From: Solanum dulcamara
Lineage: Eukaryota; Streptophyta; Magnoliopsida; Solanales; Solanaceae
DNA length: 64,000 nt
NCBI RefSeq assembly: GCF_947179165.1
Contig: NC_077247.1
Span: 49,768,935 to 49,832,934 of the forward strand
Reading direction: 5' to 3'
Shown one piece after another: positions 47,901 to 60,303 of this stretch. How positions within the stretch are numbered: the stretch's first letter is position 1; each line of letters starts with the position of its first letter. Both the position numbers and the translations under genes were made by a program. The notes under the pieces are model-generated. The model did no database searches, was not told where the DNA came from, and saw only the letters and a list, made by a program, of their open reading frames with translations.

Positions 47901-48105
47901 CAGGGTTGTTACAAATAAAGCAAAAGAGAGATTCTCCACTGCATTTTTCTTATGCCCATCCTATGATACAGAAATACGAAGTTGTTTTGAGCCTTCTGTT
48001 TATAGAACATTTACCTTTAGAGAATTCAGACAACAAGTCCAAGAAGATGTTAAGAAATTTGGTTATAAAGTAGGTCTCCCTAGGTTTCTTGTCTCAACTG
48101 ACTAA
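41997..48105 (+). CDS. GA2ox8: Gibberellin 2-oxidase, C20 class (GA2ox8-like)
   Basis: Exons 41997-42035, 44306-44778, 46782-47103 and 47866-48105 join in phase to 357 aa. This is a 2-oxoglutarate/Fe(II) dioxygenase that 2-beta-hydroxylates and so inactivates gibberellins; class III members act on C20 precursors (GA12, GA53). From ADPPFEETY onward it follows Arabidopsis GA2ox8 closely: GFFQVVNHGIS, a PGSYRWGTPSAT block, LSWSEAFHVP, RMNRYPACP and NPEALIINIGDLFQ. The iron ligands are H234, D236 (PHTDSD) and H290; R300 in the ERFS motif binds 2-oxoglutarate. The first exon (13 codons, MVKSTNFSKQPNQ) is the least certain part. There is no in-frame Met between the exon 2 acceptor and DPPF, so an upstream start is needed. 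An unspliced start at 44255 would add a very hydrophobic leader that is really the intron's pyrimidine tract. Introns 2 and 3 contain MITEs. Confidence 0.92.
44876..44982. mobile_element. Stowaway-like MITE remnant in GA2ox intron 2
   Basis: The left end is tactccctccgtccaaacc, the classic Stowaway start. The right end is decayed (aaaacagaggaag). Confidence 0.55.
44986..45361. mobile_element. hAT-type MITE in GA2ox intron 2
   Basis: Begins agcccgtttggattgacttt, the same terminal signature as the element at 38.3 kb. The right end aagcctatcaggctct is partly inverted to it. A shared duplication is not clear. Confidence 0.5.
45621..45882. mobile_element. Stowaway-type MITE in GA2ox intron 2
   Basis: The left is tactctctctgtcccatctt; the right, reverse complemented, is tactctatgttccatttta. 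Both arms continue with matching ctcatgttgc / tcatgttgc and ttcgaaa blocks, so the arms pair over more than 60 bp. Confidence 0.75.
47230..47725. mobile_element. Possible MITE in GA2ox intron 3
   Basis: Sequence such as ggttgattttataaataagc, gtttggatagaatt and, near the right end, accatcaacttataagct and caaacatcctctt resembles the hAT MITE style. I could not define its termini. Confidence 0.3.
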
Positions 48106-50150
48106 ACTCAAATTATTTTTGGTAGTAATTAAAAATGCATATATATATATATGGTCACATTGACGACCTTTTAAATAGTGTACGTACGTATAGAAAAAAT
48201 GTATAAGTTAGTCTTTCTCTTTTTGAGTTTTAATTTAGTAAGGTCCATATCTTATATATATAATCCCTAGCTATATAAGTATTAATTACTACATTGTACT
48301 ATGTAAGCAGATGAGTGCGAGCTAATTAATAATACTTTACTAAAGTATCTCTAATTTTGATACTTTATTAGTGGAAACAATGTTTTTCTTGTTTTGTGAT
48401 TGTGATTTATTTCTAGCAAAGTATTTTATATACTTTTGTCTCAATTTTTAAAAGTTATGCAAATATAAATTAAATTTACGCTTTTTATTTCTCCTTCTTT
48501 TTGTTTCCTCCTCATCCTCCTCCATATTGATTCACAAGATCTAACCATCCAGGCTAAGAACCTGGCCTTAACACGAATAATTTTAACTTGTATAATTAAT
48601 ATTTAAAATAATTTATCAAAATGATGGCTTTAAGAAGGAAGGTGTGGAATTGAATCAAGAGAACATTAATGGGTGGAAAAAGTGGAATAATTAAACAACA
48701 CATACAAGTCTTATATCAACCCATCAAGATTTGTAAACAGTTTAAGAACATAAGTAGAAAATGGGTGAACAATGAACGACATAGACAAATTTTACTACTC
48801 TTCAAGACTTAATGAACAATTTAACAAGATATGTAGAATAAACAAAAATAGTTAGAATAAAAGATGGTATCAAGTATTGTTAGTAACGTATATGTAACTT
48901 GTGAACAATTTGTATTAAAATTATAATCTGTCCTTAGACATAACTTGTGAAAACTTAACTTGTTATTGTTTCGTCTGACATAACTTGTGAAAATGTTATG
49001 ATTCACTTGTGAAGGTTGTGATATCGGAGGTTATTTATGCACGAATTTCTTAAACGAGGGAGAAAATTTAAACAATCCTTAAATAACCCTGTTAATTTGT
49101 GCAAATCATCCCCTAAAAGTTTGAAGTTGGCATATCCACTAAAACTTGGTATTATACATGAACATTGTACACAAAAAATTTCAACAATTCCAGAAAAGAT
49201 AAAGATCAATTTTATTACTTTTAAAACACCAGGAAGTACATGCATATGGTATTTACAAAGGAAAAAATACAATCCATGATAAACAACATATTCACCATTG
49301 AAGTAAGTACTAAAATGCATCCCTTATATATTATTAATGTCTGATTTTGCTATTCACAGTTCACATAGAAGAAGGCGGAGGAGGAGCAACATTTGGCTAC
49401 TCTTTATGTAGGGATCCTAAAATGGCTATTTGTGCACTTCCCTAACTTTGCCTGGAGCCCAATTTGGAAGTCAAAAATTTATGTCAACAATTTTGATAAA
49501 TGTATTTAATTCAATGATTAATCAAGATGAAGTTTTGTTTGTTTCTTCAAGCAAACTGATTAGTTGACTGAGAAATCACCGCTCAAAGTTGATCATTAAT
49601 TCAGTCAGTTCTCGATAAATAATTACTTGATCAAGTTTAAGTAAAAGTACATTGTAATTCTTTAATAATACTGGTTAATGTTATTCGAAAGTAATGACAT
49701 ATTTCTTAGGAAATATGTAATTGGTTCATTAATTAAATTTATGCTATTTCTGAAAATCTTTCACACTATTGAAATTATGAATGGCTTACCTATGTAACAC
49801 CACACATTTGTATCACTTTTTTTTTCCCAATCAATAGAAATTTTCATATGGTAACTCAGATGGTAAAGCACAATATTCTTCGAAGAATAAAAACCTAAAC
49901 AATTTCCTACAAAACCTTAACCAATTGTAGTATTTTATTTGATTCACAGATAAATTGAATATTGTTATGTTAGTATGTACTAAAAATAATTCAAATTTAA
50001 TCCGGGATTTCTTATATTATACTACCTTATTAAAATAATTGCACTAATGTAATTAATAGTTTTACTAAAATTAAAAAGCTTGGTGTTGTTTGACTGAAAG
50101 GAAAAGTCAACGATCAAAGGACAGAAAAGTCATTTCGAAAAACCCAATAT
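48106..50150. other. Intergenic between GA2ox and DnaJ50, no gene seen
   Basis: AT-rich spacer. It contains the presumed GA2ox 3' UTR and the DnaJ50 promoter. The overlapping open frames near 49.0-49.3 kb on both strands have no domains. Confidence 0.5.
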
Positions 50151-50217
50151 AGCAGCCTTCATATACAACGCAATCTGGGTTAGTCGGAGACGGAGAGAAA
50201 AACGCCGACGATCGGAG

Positions 50218-53200
50218 ATGGCGCGAAGAACAACGATCCAATGGTTCGCGCTCACAGTTACTATCGTGCTCTCCCTTCTCGTTCAGCCTTCCTTCTCCAT
50301 ATACTGTGACGAAGATGACTGTTACGATCTCCTTGGGTAATCTCCCTTTCAAACTACTACTATATTTTTAATTTCTTCATTCCTTTTTTCACTTTTTTTT
50401 TTTGCAGGGTGACTCAAAATGCCAATTCTTCTGAAATCAAGAAAGCTTATTACAAGCTCTCTCTAAAACAGTAAACTTTTTTGCTCCTTCTATCTCAACT
50501 GATTTTTTTTTTTTTTTTGATTTGGTTAAAATTGGGAAGTTTTTGATAATTGTGTTGTTTAGTCATCCAGATAAAAACCCTGATCCAGAATCAAAGAAGT
50601 TATTTGTGAAAATTGCAAATGCTTATGAGGTAATTAATATTCTGTTTCTTAGGTTTTTTTTTTTTTTTTTAAGCTTTGCTTCAGTAATTTTCTGAAATTA
50701 ATTAGCACATCAAATTGGGATTTCAATTATGTGCATTGAAAAATTAAAATCCAATGATTAACAAGCCGCAGAGCTTATTATTGAAGCAAGAAAAGGGAAC
50801 CCAGAAGAAGAATTAGATGGAAGTATCATAACTTAAGTGAATTTGAGTAAATCCTAATGGAGTATTAATTTCATATATGGGTAAAAAAAAAAGAGCTTTC
50901 TTGTTGCCTTGGTCAGCACCTTGTGTTTTCAACAAGCGAGATGCATCTGATCTAATACAAATGCTACCTTCATGCCATGTTATATGTGTTGTTTGACTGG
51001 ACATGGGGTTAAAGATGTTGTAGTACTAACTAAAAAAGTTCAGTTTTATAGAAAAGAACAAAAAAGTTGTGAAAGATATTAATGGAACATTGTCTAACAG
51101 TTTGGGATGTCATATATTTGGGATGGGGGGAGTAGTATGTTTTTGTGATAAATATTAAAGGGTTGATTTTCCCCATAGATTTTGAAAAATGAAGCCACAA
51201 GGGAGCAGTATGATTATGCACTTGCCCATCCAGAGGAGGTTAGTTTCCATTGCTCTTTTGGTTACATATTCTTTTGCATAAAAGTTTTTCATAGAATTTC
51301 GGTGAGTAGTCCTAGTGCTTTCATTTTTATTCCGTAGTACCCCAGTGACATTCTTTTTAGTATCTTGGAGTCCAGCTTATGCGTATTGGACTTTCTTGGG
51401 CAATGCTATTAGACTTCTCAATTGACAGATGATAATCAGGTTGCATACTAATGTATTTTTTTTATGCTTTTGAATTTTCAGTTTTTCTACAATACGGCAC
51501 GGTATTACCATGCTTACTATGGTCACAAAACTGTGAGTCTTTTCCTTTCCTTTCCAGATATTTGTATTCTTTTATCAACACTTCATATGGGTGAAACTTT
51601 CAGCATGATATTTCATTATACATGTAAAGTTAATTTTATACTCACTTAGATGTTTGTGTTTGAAATTATAGGATACCCGTGCTGTCCTCGTTGGTCTTCT
51701 TTTGATAGTCTCAATATTTCAGTATCTGAATCAGTGGACAAGATATAATCAGGTAAAGTAATACTTAACACTCATCACTAAGATTTCTCTGTTTGCTAGC
51801 TGCATCAGCAATCAATGGTTAAAGATTAGATCCTTGTATTATAGTCTGGTAATTGAAGAATGCTGTCATGACTTTTATTTTGCTTGATTTCCTATTTTTA
51901 TTTTAGTTTTATGGTTTGAAAAATGTAAAATCCCCATGATGACGTTTTATAGTTTGACGATCTAAGAGCAGTGTGATAGTGTGATCCTTAGACAATAAAA
52001 GAAAAGAACAGTCCTATGATGATCAATGAGATTAAATGAGATGATCCTTATGTATAAGTAAACTATGTGCCTTGAGTATTTGTCTGGGTAAACCTAGCTG
52101 ATATGAAGATGCATCATTTTATGATTATCTATCTTACGAGGTGTACTTATTTGTTTGTAGATAATAATTATTTTTTGTCGATAAATTTGAGGATAATATT
52201 TAATAACTAAACTAGAAAATTGTTCCTCTAGCCATATTACTCCTGTCATCCTATTCTGATGCACCTTATTGTCAATAGGATAAGAATATGATTCACCAGA
52301 AGTGAAAGCAGAGCAAATATGGATTTGGTGAGAAAGTAGAGTATTCGGATGAGTTTATTAGGACAGCAATAGCATATTGATCGATAAAGAGTCTGGAGAA
52401 CTAGGAGAAATCTGTGGTAATACATTAACTAAAAACAATGGCGTTACTAAGAATGATCCAATTAACCATGCATATATCCATATTTAAAGAAATCAATCAT
52501 AATATTACCACTTTTACTCTAGATATCAACCTATTGCTACTATCCTCCTTTATCAGGGCTTGGAACCAGCTATGTTTCATTGTTTTGCGAATCTTAAATC
52601 GGTAGAGTTAATGACAATTACTGACTGTTCCGAAAATTTAAGAGGAAGAAGGATAAGATTTTGTGAATTCATGCTGTATACCCTTGATCTAAGTCTGCAG
52701 AGAACACCTTCGAAGCAACAAAATCTTCAAGAAGTTGTGGCATGATTCTAATAAAACTCTCCCCTCTTCTAAATGAGCATCGGAAGATACAGTAGCTTCC
52801 AAAAAATTGCATACATGCCAATAAGAATAAGACCGACATGAGGCAGATTCTAAGGCAAGGAAAATACCATCTCTTTCCAATTTAATATTTAAATAATCAA
52901 TCATCTAGATACACTCCAAGATTCACAATAAATATAAAGAGGTTTCTTACATATTCTTTTCTTCACTTTTCTGCATTACCTAGTTTGATTTGTAATGGAA
53001 ATTCAGAATGATCTTGGGTGAGCAATTTTATTGTTTAACATTGCAAAATAGCAGTTGGACTCCAAAGTAGTGCAATATGTTGAAAGGTTACATCATGGTA
53101 AAATAAAACAAGATAAAATTCTCCTCCTTCTGAATTCTGTGAGACAGTAATAGCTGGCTTAAGCAAAAAGTAGAAAAGAGTGACCTATAGTTGGAGATGG

Positions 53201-54331
53201 AGATAGTTCTTTTTTGACTTCTTACTATTACTTTGCCATGTGTTATAAATTGTGATTTCCTCTTTTATTAGGCTATTGACATGGTCAAGAAAACACCTGC
53301 TTATAAAAACAAGCTACGTGCTTTGGAGCTTCAACGCACTGGAGGAATGGCTAATAGGAAGAAGGGCAACAAGCAGATGGACAAGTATGAGCATATCTCT
53401 CGTTCATTGACTATGCCACCTGAATCTTCTGGTTTAGCTTGATGAAACATACTTGCTTTTTCATATGGGCTGTCATTCAAATTTGTTTATTTGCTAAATC
53501 TGGGTTTATCAGCCGAATTTGCTATTTGTGACAGGAAGGTGGAAGAAGAACTTGGCAAGGAACTCAACTTGGACATAAAAGGCACTGAAAAGCCTTCTGT
53601 TTGGGAACTAATTGGAATCCGTTTTATACTTCTTCCTTACACTCTGGGAAAGGTAGCAGCATTTTTGGTGTTTTATGCATAACAATGAAATGAAAAGACA
53701 TTTTGGTTTTGGCAGTTGATCCAAATTTCGTCGTGCTTATAGTTTGTTTTGCTAGAGGGTTTAAAATAAGATACTTTATGCTTATGAATGCTTATGAATA
53801 CAAGATATTGAGGGTTCCTGACATTCTTCTTCTGTCTTCTGAAGCTGTTGCTGTGGTATGGATGTTGGTTCTGGAAGTACAATGTCAAGCATGCTCCATA
53901 CTCATGGGAAGATGCCTCCTATTTGACACAAAGGTCCCTTCGGGCTTCTCTTGATTCATGGATATCTATTGGTAAGACAAACTGATTTTCCTGTGTTTAT
54001 GAACACTGGTAGTGTTGAGTAATGCAAACAACTTTCAGATACACACGTGTATAACTTGAGAAATGTAGATAAAAGTGATTGAGGATATATATGCGATTGT
54101 GATGCTTTTTACAAATGTTTCCTCGAATCATTGCTGCTTGGCATACTACCAATATAGTGTTTTGATAAAGTTTTTCTTTTCAATTCTTGCTGTTTATGAT
54201 TTCTTTCAATCATGCTTCTTTTATCAGACGAATCAACCAAGGAAGATCTTATTGAAAGACGGCTTTGGGAGAAGTCCAACTTTGAAAGCTATGTGGCAGA
54301 GATGCGCAAGGAATCAAAGCGCCGAAGATAA
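50218..54331 (+). CDS. DNAJ50: J-domain ER membrane protein, DnaJ50 / DNAJC25 type
   Basis: Ten exons join in phase to 300 aa: 50218-50336, 50408-50470, 50563-50629, 51179-51238, 51482-51532, 51672-51752, 53272-53384, 53535-53652, 53845-53971 and 54228-54331. A signal-like hydrophobic N-terminus (WFALTVTIVLSLLV) ends before CDEDDCYDLLG, which opens the J domain at about residues 35-100. The HPD triad that stimulates Hsp70 ATPase is at residues 62-64. Hydrophobic spans follow at about 124-139 (AVLVGLLLIVSIFQYL) and 206-236 (FILLPYTLGKLLLWYGCWFW). The tail is charged and ends SKRRR. Domain order and length agree with Arabidopsis DnaJ50 and animal DNAJC25, with the J domain facing the ER lumen in the family model. 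All junctions are GT..AG. The gene is convergent with CRIPT, about 1.46 kb apart. Confidence 0.95.
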
Positions 54332-54399
54332 AAGTTTTTTTTTTTTTTACTCAAAGCTGTGTGTAGGATGAGACCAGTTTTGATGGGGAGTATTCTGAC

Positions 54400-55570
54400 A
54401 CATGAAGCCGAAAGTCTAATGTTAAATTATTGAAGAGAAATTCTTTTGACAAGGAGAGCTATTGGATTGATTAGTATGTTATAGAACTTGGATTTTCACG
54501 GTCAGTGTCATAGCTATAGTACTCAAAATAATAACTATACAAAAAAAACGTATTGAGACGGGATACAAGCATACTGCATTTGGAGCAATTTTGGGGGACA
54601 AACTTCTTCTGATGAGTGCTGCTACCCACGGTGATTTTGCTGTTGTAATGCTAGGTTAGTATATGTGTCGAACCATCTATATGTTCTGAAAAGGACAGGA
54701 ATTCCGTTCCATATAATGAACTTCATACTTGGTTATGTTGTATTTCTATGTACCGTAGTCTTAACTGGTGAACTGTGAACATGAAAATGGCAGGTCTGTC
54801 ATTACCAATTGGAAGTGTTAGCTCGATTTAAGCATATGCTTTCTATCTGCATTAACTTCTTCATGTATAAGATTAAAATTTTGAGTGCTCCTCTTCGTAG
54901 GATGAGTTGAATTCTTTGGTCTTAACCGTTTCCATCAGCCAGAAATGAAGAATAAAAGTAATTTCAAGTTGGTTAAGATGAGAAACTTTTTTTTTTATTT
55001 TTTATAAAGAAGATGGAGGAATACTTTTTCATGCTTTATTTTTTCTAAGACTACATGTTGATCCCTAAGCTTCTGTTTTTATGAAGGACAAATATTATTG
55101 TGAGACACGTACAGAACTTCTCCACAACTGCGTCATATGGTGGACTTATTTATCTATATCCTGACTGGGAAAGAGAGAGTTGAATGTACGTCGAGGGAAG
55201 TGCACATAATAGCAGATATGGTGTGAATGCTGGCACGAGGAAGATGCTTTTACATAGAATAATTTCTTTTAGATCCTTTTTGACTTCTTAAATCTAAACC
55301 AGTCATTTATCAGAGAGGGTGGGAGTGTTTCATATATATATGGAAGAATCTCTGGGTGAAGCAGAGAAAACTGAGAAGCACCAGAATTCTAAACCCTCCA
55401 TTAATAGTTAATAAAGTACTCAGCTTGTAGAATTGATATGTCCTGAATTGGCTAGTAACTGTTCTCCTTGATTCATTGCCAATAACAACGCTAATCTAAG
55501 TAATTCGCCACGTAGCTACATACTGCAAACAAGTTTCACACACACTCCAGGTAGATCAGAAGCCTCAATT
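54400..55570. other. Spacer between convergent DnaJ50 and CRIPT, no gene seen
   Basis: Contains the 3' UTRs of both genes. No other structure was recognised. Confidence 0.5.
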
Positions 55571-55787
55571 TTTCACACAAAAATCAAATTTGTAAAGACA
55601 AGACTGAAATTAATGTTTCAAAAGATCACCATTTTACAGCTCCTCATTCGGCGCAGCTCTTTTAGTATTTTACAGAATCATGGATACAGAATCAAATGCT
55701 TCTCATTGCATTCACAGAGTAAGAACAATTCTCTAAGAAAAGTGTGCTGAGGTAACGTTGAAGTTAGTTCTGTCAACAATGTCCACA

Positions 55788-58700
55788 TCATACATTGCTC
55801 TGTTTGTATAACTTGGTGTCAAGAACTTGCTTTCCACACATTGCACATACTCCTGCACAGGAAGAACACTTTAGACAAGACATAAAGAAACATTACCCTA
55901 AATATATAAATCATTTGGAACGGCCTTCCATTAATATAAACCATATGTAATTCCAAAGTACTCTTTATTACCTTTACTATAAGCACAGGTATGACAATAC
56001 TTGCCATCTTGATGCACTTGTTGCTTGCAAATAGTGCACTTTGTATTTCCATAAGGCGTCCACCTGCAATACAACAAGTTCCCTAGTAAGGAAGTATCAA
56101 AACGATAACAAATATAATCAAACTGCATTTGATATCCCAACAAAACATATAAATCATTTCTTTCAGCACAACACTTACCAGAGGATGCTGATAGCTAAAA
56201 AGTGAAATTGGTTGCAACCATCCAACACCACCCAAAAAAAAAAGCGCCTTAGAACACTAGGTTAAGCTATCCACATCACTTTTAGCATTGCAATACAATG
56301 ATTTCTAGGTTGTTTTTTTATGACGAGGGAAACCCACAGCCGCTACCCTTTGGGTGCGCACAGGGTAAACCCCCGCTCCTTTACAATGATTTCTAGCTTT
56401 TTATTTGAGATTTCTAAAACTTATATTGATTCTATGGTCTAAAAGAAGCTTATTGTAGCCAATATTCTTGTCTAAATCGTGAATTGCATTCTTTCTCTAC
56501 AAAGTGAGGTACAATCTAACTTCTCTTCCCGAGGTGTACCAATCCAACTGTAATTCCATGTCTCATACAAAGAAAATCCCAGGAAAACAACTTCTCCTAA
56601 ACTTTTTTATAAACAAATGTGCAGCTGTTCGGTTTCGATCCCGTGACCCTTGGCTTGAATATGAATAGTGTCCTATACTTGTGTCCGGAAAATAGAACAC
56701 CCAAGGGTGTGGCCTAATGACCAATGAAGTAGGCTGAGAATCATGGGGTCTTAGGTTCAAATCTCAGCAGAGACAAAAACACTAGATGATTTCTTTCATC
56801 TATTCTAGCCTTGGTGGATAAAGTTACGTAGTACATGTAAAGCGACAGATTTCCTATGGAACTAGTCGAGGTACGCGTTAGTTGGCCTGAACACCACAGT
56901 TATCCAAAAAATAAAAAGTAGTCCGGAAAATAGTAAAATTCTAAATGCAACGTGTGAATGAGTTACAGTCTTATTCACCTAATGTTTATTAAGGAAGAAC
57001 TGAAAAAATACACGAGCTGAAATTTGAAATATTAACCAACAAAACCTATAGAAAGAACACTACAAAGTTTATTCAAGATGGTTTTCTTCAACAACCTAAA
57101 CCATTGGTCTACAAAAAGAAATGAAATATAAATAACTATTTTTTTCTCATGGTCTTGATACATTCTTTTATTCTAATTAAGTACCAATAACAGAGCCCTC
57201 TTCAGACCACACAGAGCTTCAGTATCTCAAGATTTCAGAAGAGAAGCGAAGCTAGTACTAATCACGTCAGACATGCAATACACCGGGAGAAAAAACAAAT
57301 TTACTGAAAAAATACAAGTAAATAGGAAAGAGCATCTCTCCCCTTAATTCTGCATAACTTTTGCACCATCAATGACAAGAAAGTTGAAGAAGCTTATTAT
57401 TCTATACTGGTTTGGAGAGCATTTTTTCTTTTTTGGTAGCTACTAGGTGATATAATCACCCATCAGTACCAGAAGGCCTAATAATTTTACAACCCTCTGG
57501 TGTAAACAATATACACAAAAATTCAGCTTACAAAAAATTAGCTCTGTCAAACTTTTTCCTAATGCTAGGCATTTGGCACTTGTCAAGTTGTAGGTGATAT
57601 TTTCATACCGGTTTGCCGAGCATTCAGTTTATATGAGTTACTTTTTCAATAGTTGCATGGATTAGATCAAAGTTGTTTAAAGGTCAAAACATGTTCAATT
57701 TAAGTATTTAACTTCTTGTGTAAGGCCATATGCTTTCGAACCTTCCTTTTCAAGAAACGAATTGAGATGGCTAAATAAGAAATTTGTGCACTCATTTTTA
57801 ATGCAAATGAAGTATTAAACATATCTTTCATCATAGGATCAAAAGAGCCTATCACAAAAAGATTGGCAAGATACCAAGTACCAAAATTAACTCATCTAAA
57901 TTCAATGAATTCACACAGGATTTGTTGGTTCATTTAAAATAACAATAACATATGTGGAAACTACTTAGAAAGCATTGTGAATCACAATTATTCATAGTTA
58001 AAACTATTCTGATAAATCACAGTCAAATGTTAATCTATTGTTTAGTCTTTCCTCTTTTTGTGGGATGAGTTACATTTTGATGACATGATCCATAAATTCC
58101 TTTTTTACTTTTTTTCAATATGCAGCTATTGCCCAGCTCGTCTCACACAGAATCAATGCCGGTCTCAACTTGGGGGGGGGGGGGGTTTGGGGGGGGGGGG
58201 TTGGGGGTGGGACATCTTCGCCAATCTTTCGTGGGAAGGGGTATTGAAACCGAACTGACCACTATCATGACTGTTCAGCATCTGAACTTATCAGATACAA
58301 AGACATAAAAAGCTTAAAAGAATTTACAAGATAAACTTTCAACACAATGTTTGTTTCCGCGTTAATAACCCAATTCAATTAGAGTATCTCTCCCCTTTCC
58401 CCTATTTTCACATGGTACCCAAGCTTCTATGATATTTGGATGAGATCTGATACCTTCCAATAGGCACTGGCCAAAGTTTTTCTTCATTCACTACTCTTTC
58501 CTGCTTTCAGAGATTCATTCTGCCAGTACAACATCTCTTTGACTTAACATGTCTATACGGTATTAATACTGATTTTCTTATATTATCTAGAATTCTACTG
58601 CAGTAATTCAGCCAGACCTTGTTTTTAGCTCAAATCACCATTTCCAACATTGAAGGTGTCAATAACATGCGTAAACAGAAGTAAGATTTGTCAGAGACAT

Positions 58701-59890
58701 CTATGTGGAACTTGTTCAATTTTACTTATGTAAATTTTCCTTTTTTTATTGAAGGTACCTCTTAAATAAGACAACGGGTTCCTCGTACTATATCATACTG
58801 GAGTGTAGTTAAGTCTGAACTACCTAAACACGTGATTTCAACCTTCAAGGTTAGCATTAGCGAATTCAAGTCAGAAATTCAAAGATCAAAAAGAATCATC
58901 ACAAGACTCTAATGTGTCATGTGTCTCTCTGTGGGTTGTGTGTGGGGGGTGGGTTAATTTTAACTTAAAATCAAAAAAAAAGAGAAAAGGACTTGAATTT
59001 CCCTCTTAGCATACACACATAATTATATTTCATGTACAAACAATAACATATCTAACAATAACACAGTAATTTTTACTTCTACTTTTAATGATTTTGGCAT
59101 CCTTACTATTCCACCAGCCCAGGTACTGGGTAATTATGCCCACCAATGCTCAGGTATATTAGGAGACATTGCTTAGTGTTTGTTGGTTTCTGCTTTGATT
59201 TTAAAACCTTGGTCTCCAAGGTTTGCACCCACTTGATTGACCCCAGGTCACACCCTTGGGTGCTACTCAACAACAACATACCCATAGCCTTGGGTTAAAA
59301 AACCTGTCTCTCTTAGTAATTCAACATCAGAATTCCTACTAGAGAAGATGGTATTCTGATTGATGAAAGTTTTGGCATGTATCAAGCAGTATAATGAGTC
59401 TCAAATTGACTGGCATCACTATACGTAGAAGAAAGAAAGCATACTATCACAGCTATTATCTGTTCCTCTTACAATCTGGTAGAACGGGCATAAAAGATTC
59501 CACTAAAGTATAATATGTTATTAGACAAAAAAATAAAATTCTCTTACAAAAGCAAGCATACTATCAGAGTTTTTAGGGAAATATACAAGGAGGCTGGAAT
59601 TCACTATCAGGACGGACTGGCAAAAGCAATTAATTAAAAAGAAAGGAAAAAAGGTAACCTTTTCTTCTTGGAGAGCAGTTTGTTCTCGTTAATCTTACGG
59701 CCGCCACCTTCAGTAGTGTTGCTGGCACCTTCTTTCCATTTATCAGGCACAATCACCTTGGATAACTTCTTCTCACCTGCAAATACAATTTATGAAACCC
59801 TAGGCCTAAATCAATTGCTCACAATTTGTTTGCAATGAATATTTTTTGAAGAAAAGAGGAGAATTTGGACTTACACTTATCGCAAACCAT
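55788..59890 (-). CDS. CRIPT: CRIPT, cysteine-rich PDZ-binding protein homolog
   Basis: On the minus strand, exons 59890-59875, 59776-59659, 56063-55972 and 55852-55788 join in phase to 96 aa, the usual CRIPT length. Four C-x-x-C or similar pairs are present: C3/C6, C54/C57, C68/C71 and C78/C81. Together they form the zinc-ribbon fold typical of the family. Conserved blocks are EKKLSKVIVPDKWK, GGGRKINENKLLSKKK, WTPYG and CGKQVLDTK. Animal CRIPT was found as a PSD-95 partner and has also been linked to the minor (U12) spliceosome; the conserved function in plants is more likely in RNA processing (inference). The C-terminus YKQSNV keeps an S-x-V form like the animal PDZ ligand, although plants have few PDZ proteins. 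The first exon is only 16 coding bases. Intron 2 (56064-59658) is about 3.6 kb and holds two retroposons. Confidence 0.95.
56309..56381 (-). mobile_element. Truncated retroposon fragment with 15-bp target duplication
   Basis: A 73-bp insert reads on the minus strand as ggagcgggggtttaccctgt, gcgcacccaaagggtagcgg, then tgtgggtttccctcgtcata and an A-run. It is flanked by tacaatgatttctag (56294-56308 and 56382-56396). It looks like the 3' tail of a 5'-truncated SINE or LINE family common in Solanaceae. Confidence 0.8.
56696..56920 (+). mobile_element. tRNA-derived SINE (TS/SolS type) with 13-bp target duplication
   Basis: A 225-bp element with pol III promoter boxes: A-box tggcctaatga (56710-56720) and B-box ggttcaaatctc (56754-56765). 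Family-like body blocks include gccttggtgga, ggaactagtcgaggt and acaccacagttatcc, followed by an A-rich end. It is flanked by gtccggaaaatag on both sides (56683-56695 and 56921-56933). Orientation is opposite to CRIPT, in whose intron it lies. The perfect duplication suggests a fairly young insertion. Confidence 0.92.
58172..58219 (+). repeat. Long G-run with G-quadruplex potential in CRIPT intron
   Basis: Runs of 13, 12 and 5 G separated by ttt, tt and t give a stretch that could form a G-quadruplex on the + strand; CRIPT's sense strand is C-rich here. Exact run lengths may be assembly-limited. Confidence 0.8.
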
Positions 59891-60082
59891 AGTTGCAGTG
59901 GGCGAGCTTGATTCGAATTATGCGACGCAGAAAGAGAATTTTCAACTCCTGCCGAATTCGTAATTGGGGGAAGAAAAGCAATAATTGATGAGAACTTGAA
60001 TATTTAAATGTGAAGACGGTGCGGTGGAGCTCACACGCAAAATATATGGAGTTGCGCGTAAGAACCGCTTGATTAAATTCAA

Positions 60083-60303
60083 GGGTCATTTGATTGGAAA
60101 CGAGATATTTCAAAATTAATTATTACGAAATTAGCTATTTTTGAATAACTTATTTCATTATATATATGGAATAACTTATTCAATCACTTAAATATTGGGA
60201 TAAATTATCTCAAATTTGACAATTAAGTAAGACAATAAATTTTATCTCAGAACTATTTTTTATCTCAAAATTATTTATTTTATCCCTTGCACCAAACGAT
60301 CGC
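60083..60303. mobile_element. hAT-like MITE upstream of CRIPT
   Basis: The left end reads gggtcatttgattggaaacg. The right end, reverse complemented, reads gcgatcgtttggtgcaaggg. Inverted internal blocks with ggataa and ttatctcaaa repeats resemble a MITE family with ataatcccg-type interiors. It lies about 200 bp upstream of the CRIPT start codon. Confidence 0.6.

Noticed and set aside
58058..58308. Gly/Trp-rich frames on the + strand
   Set aside because: They are created by the G-run in the CRIPT intron.
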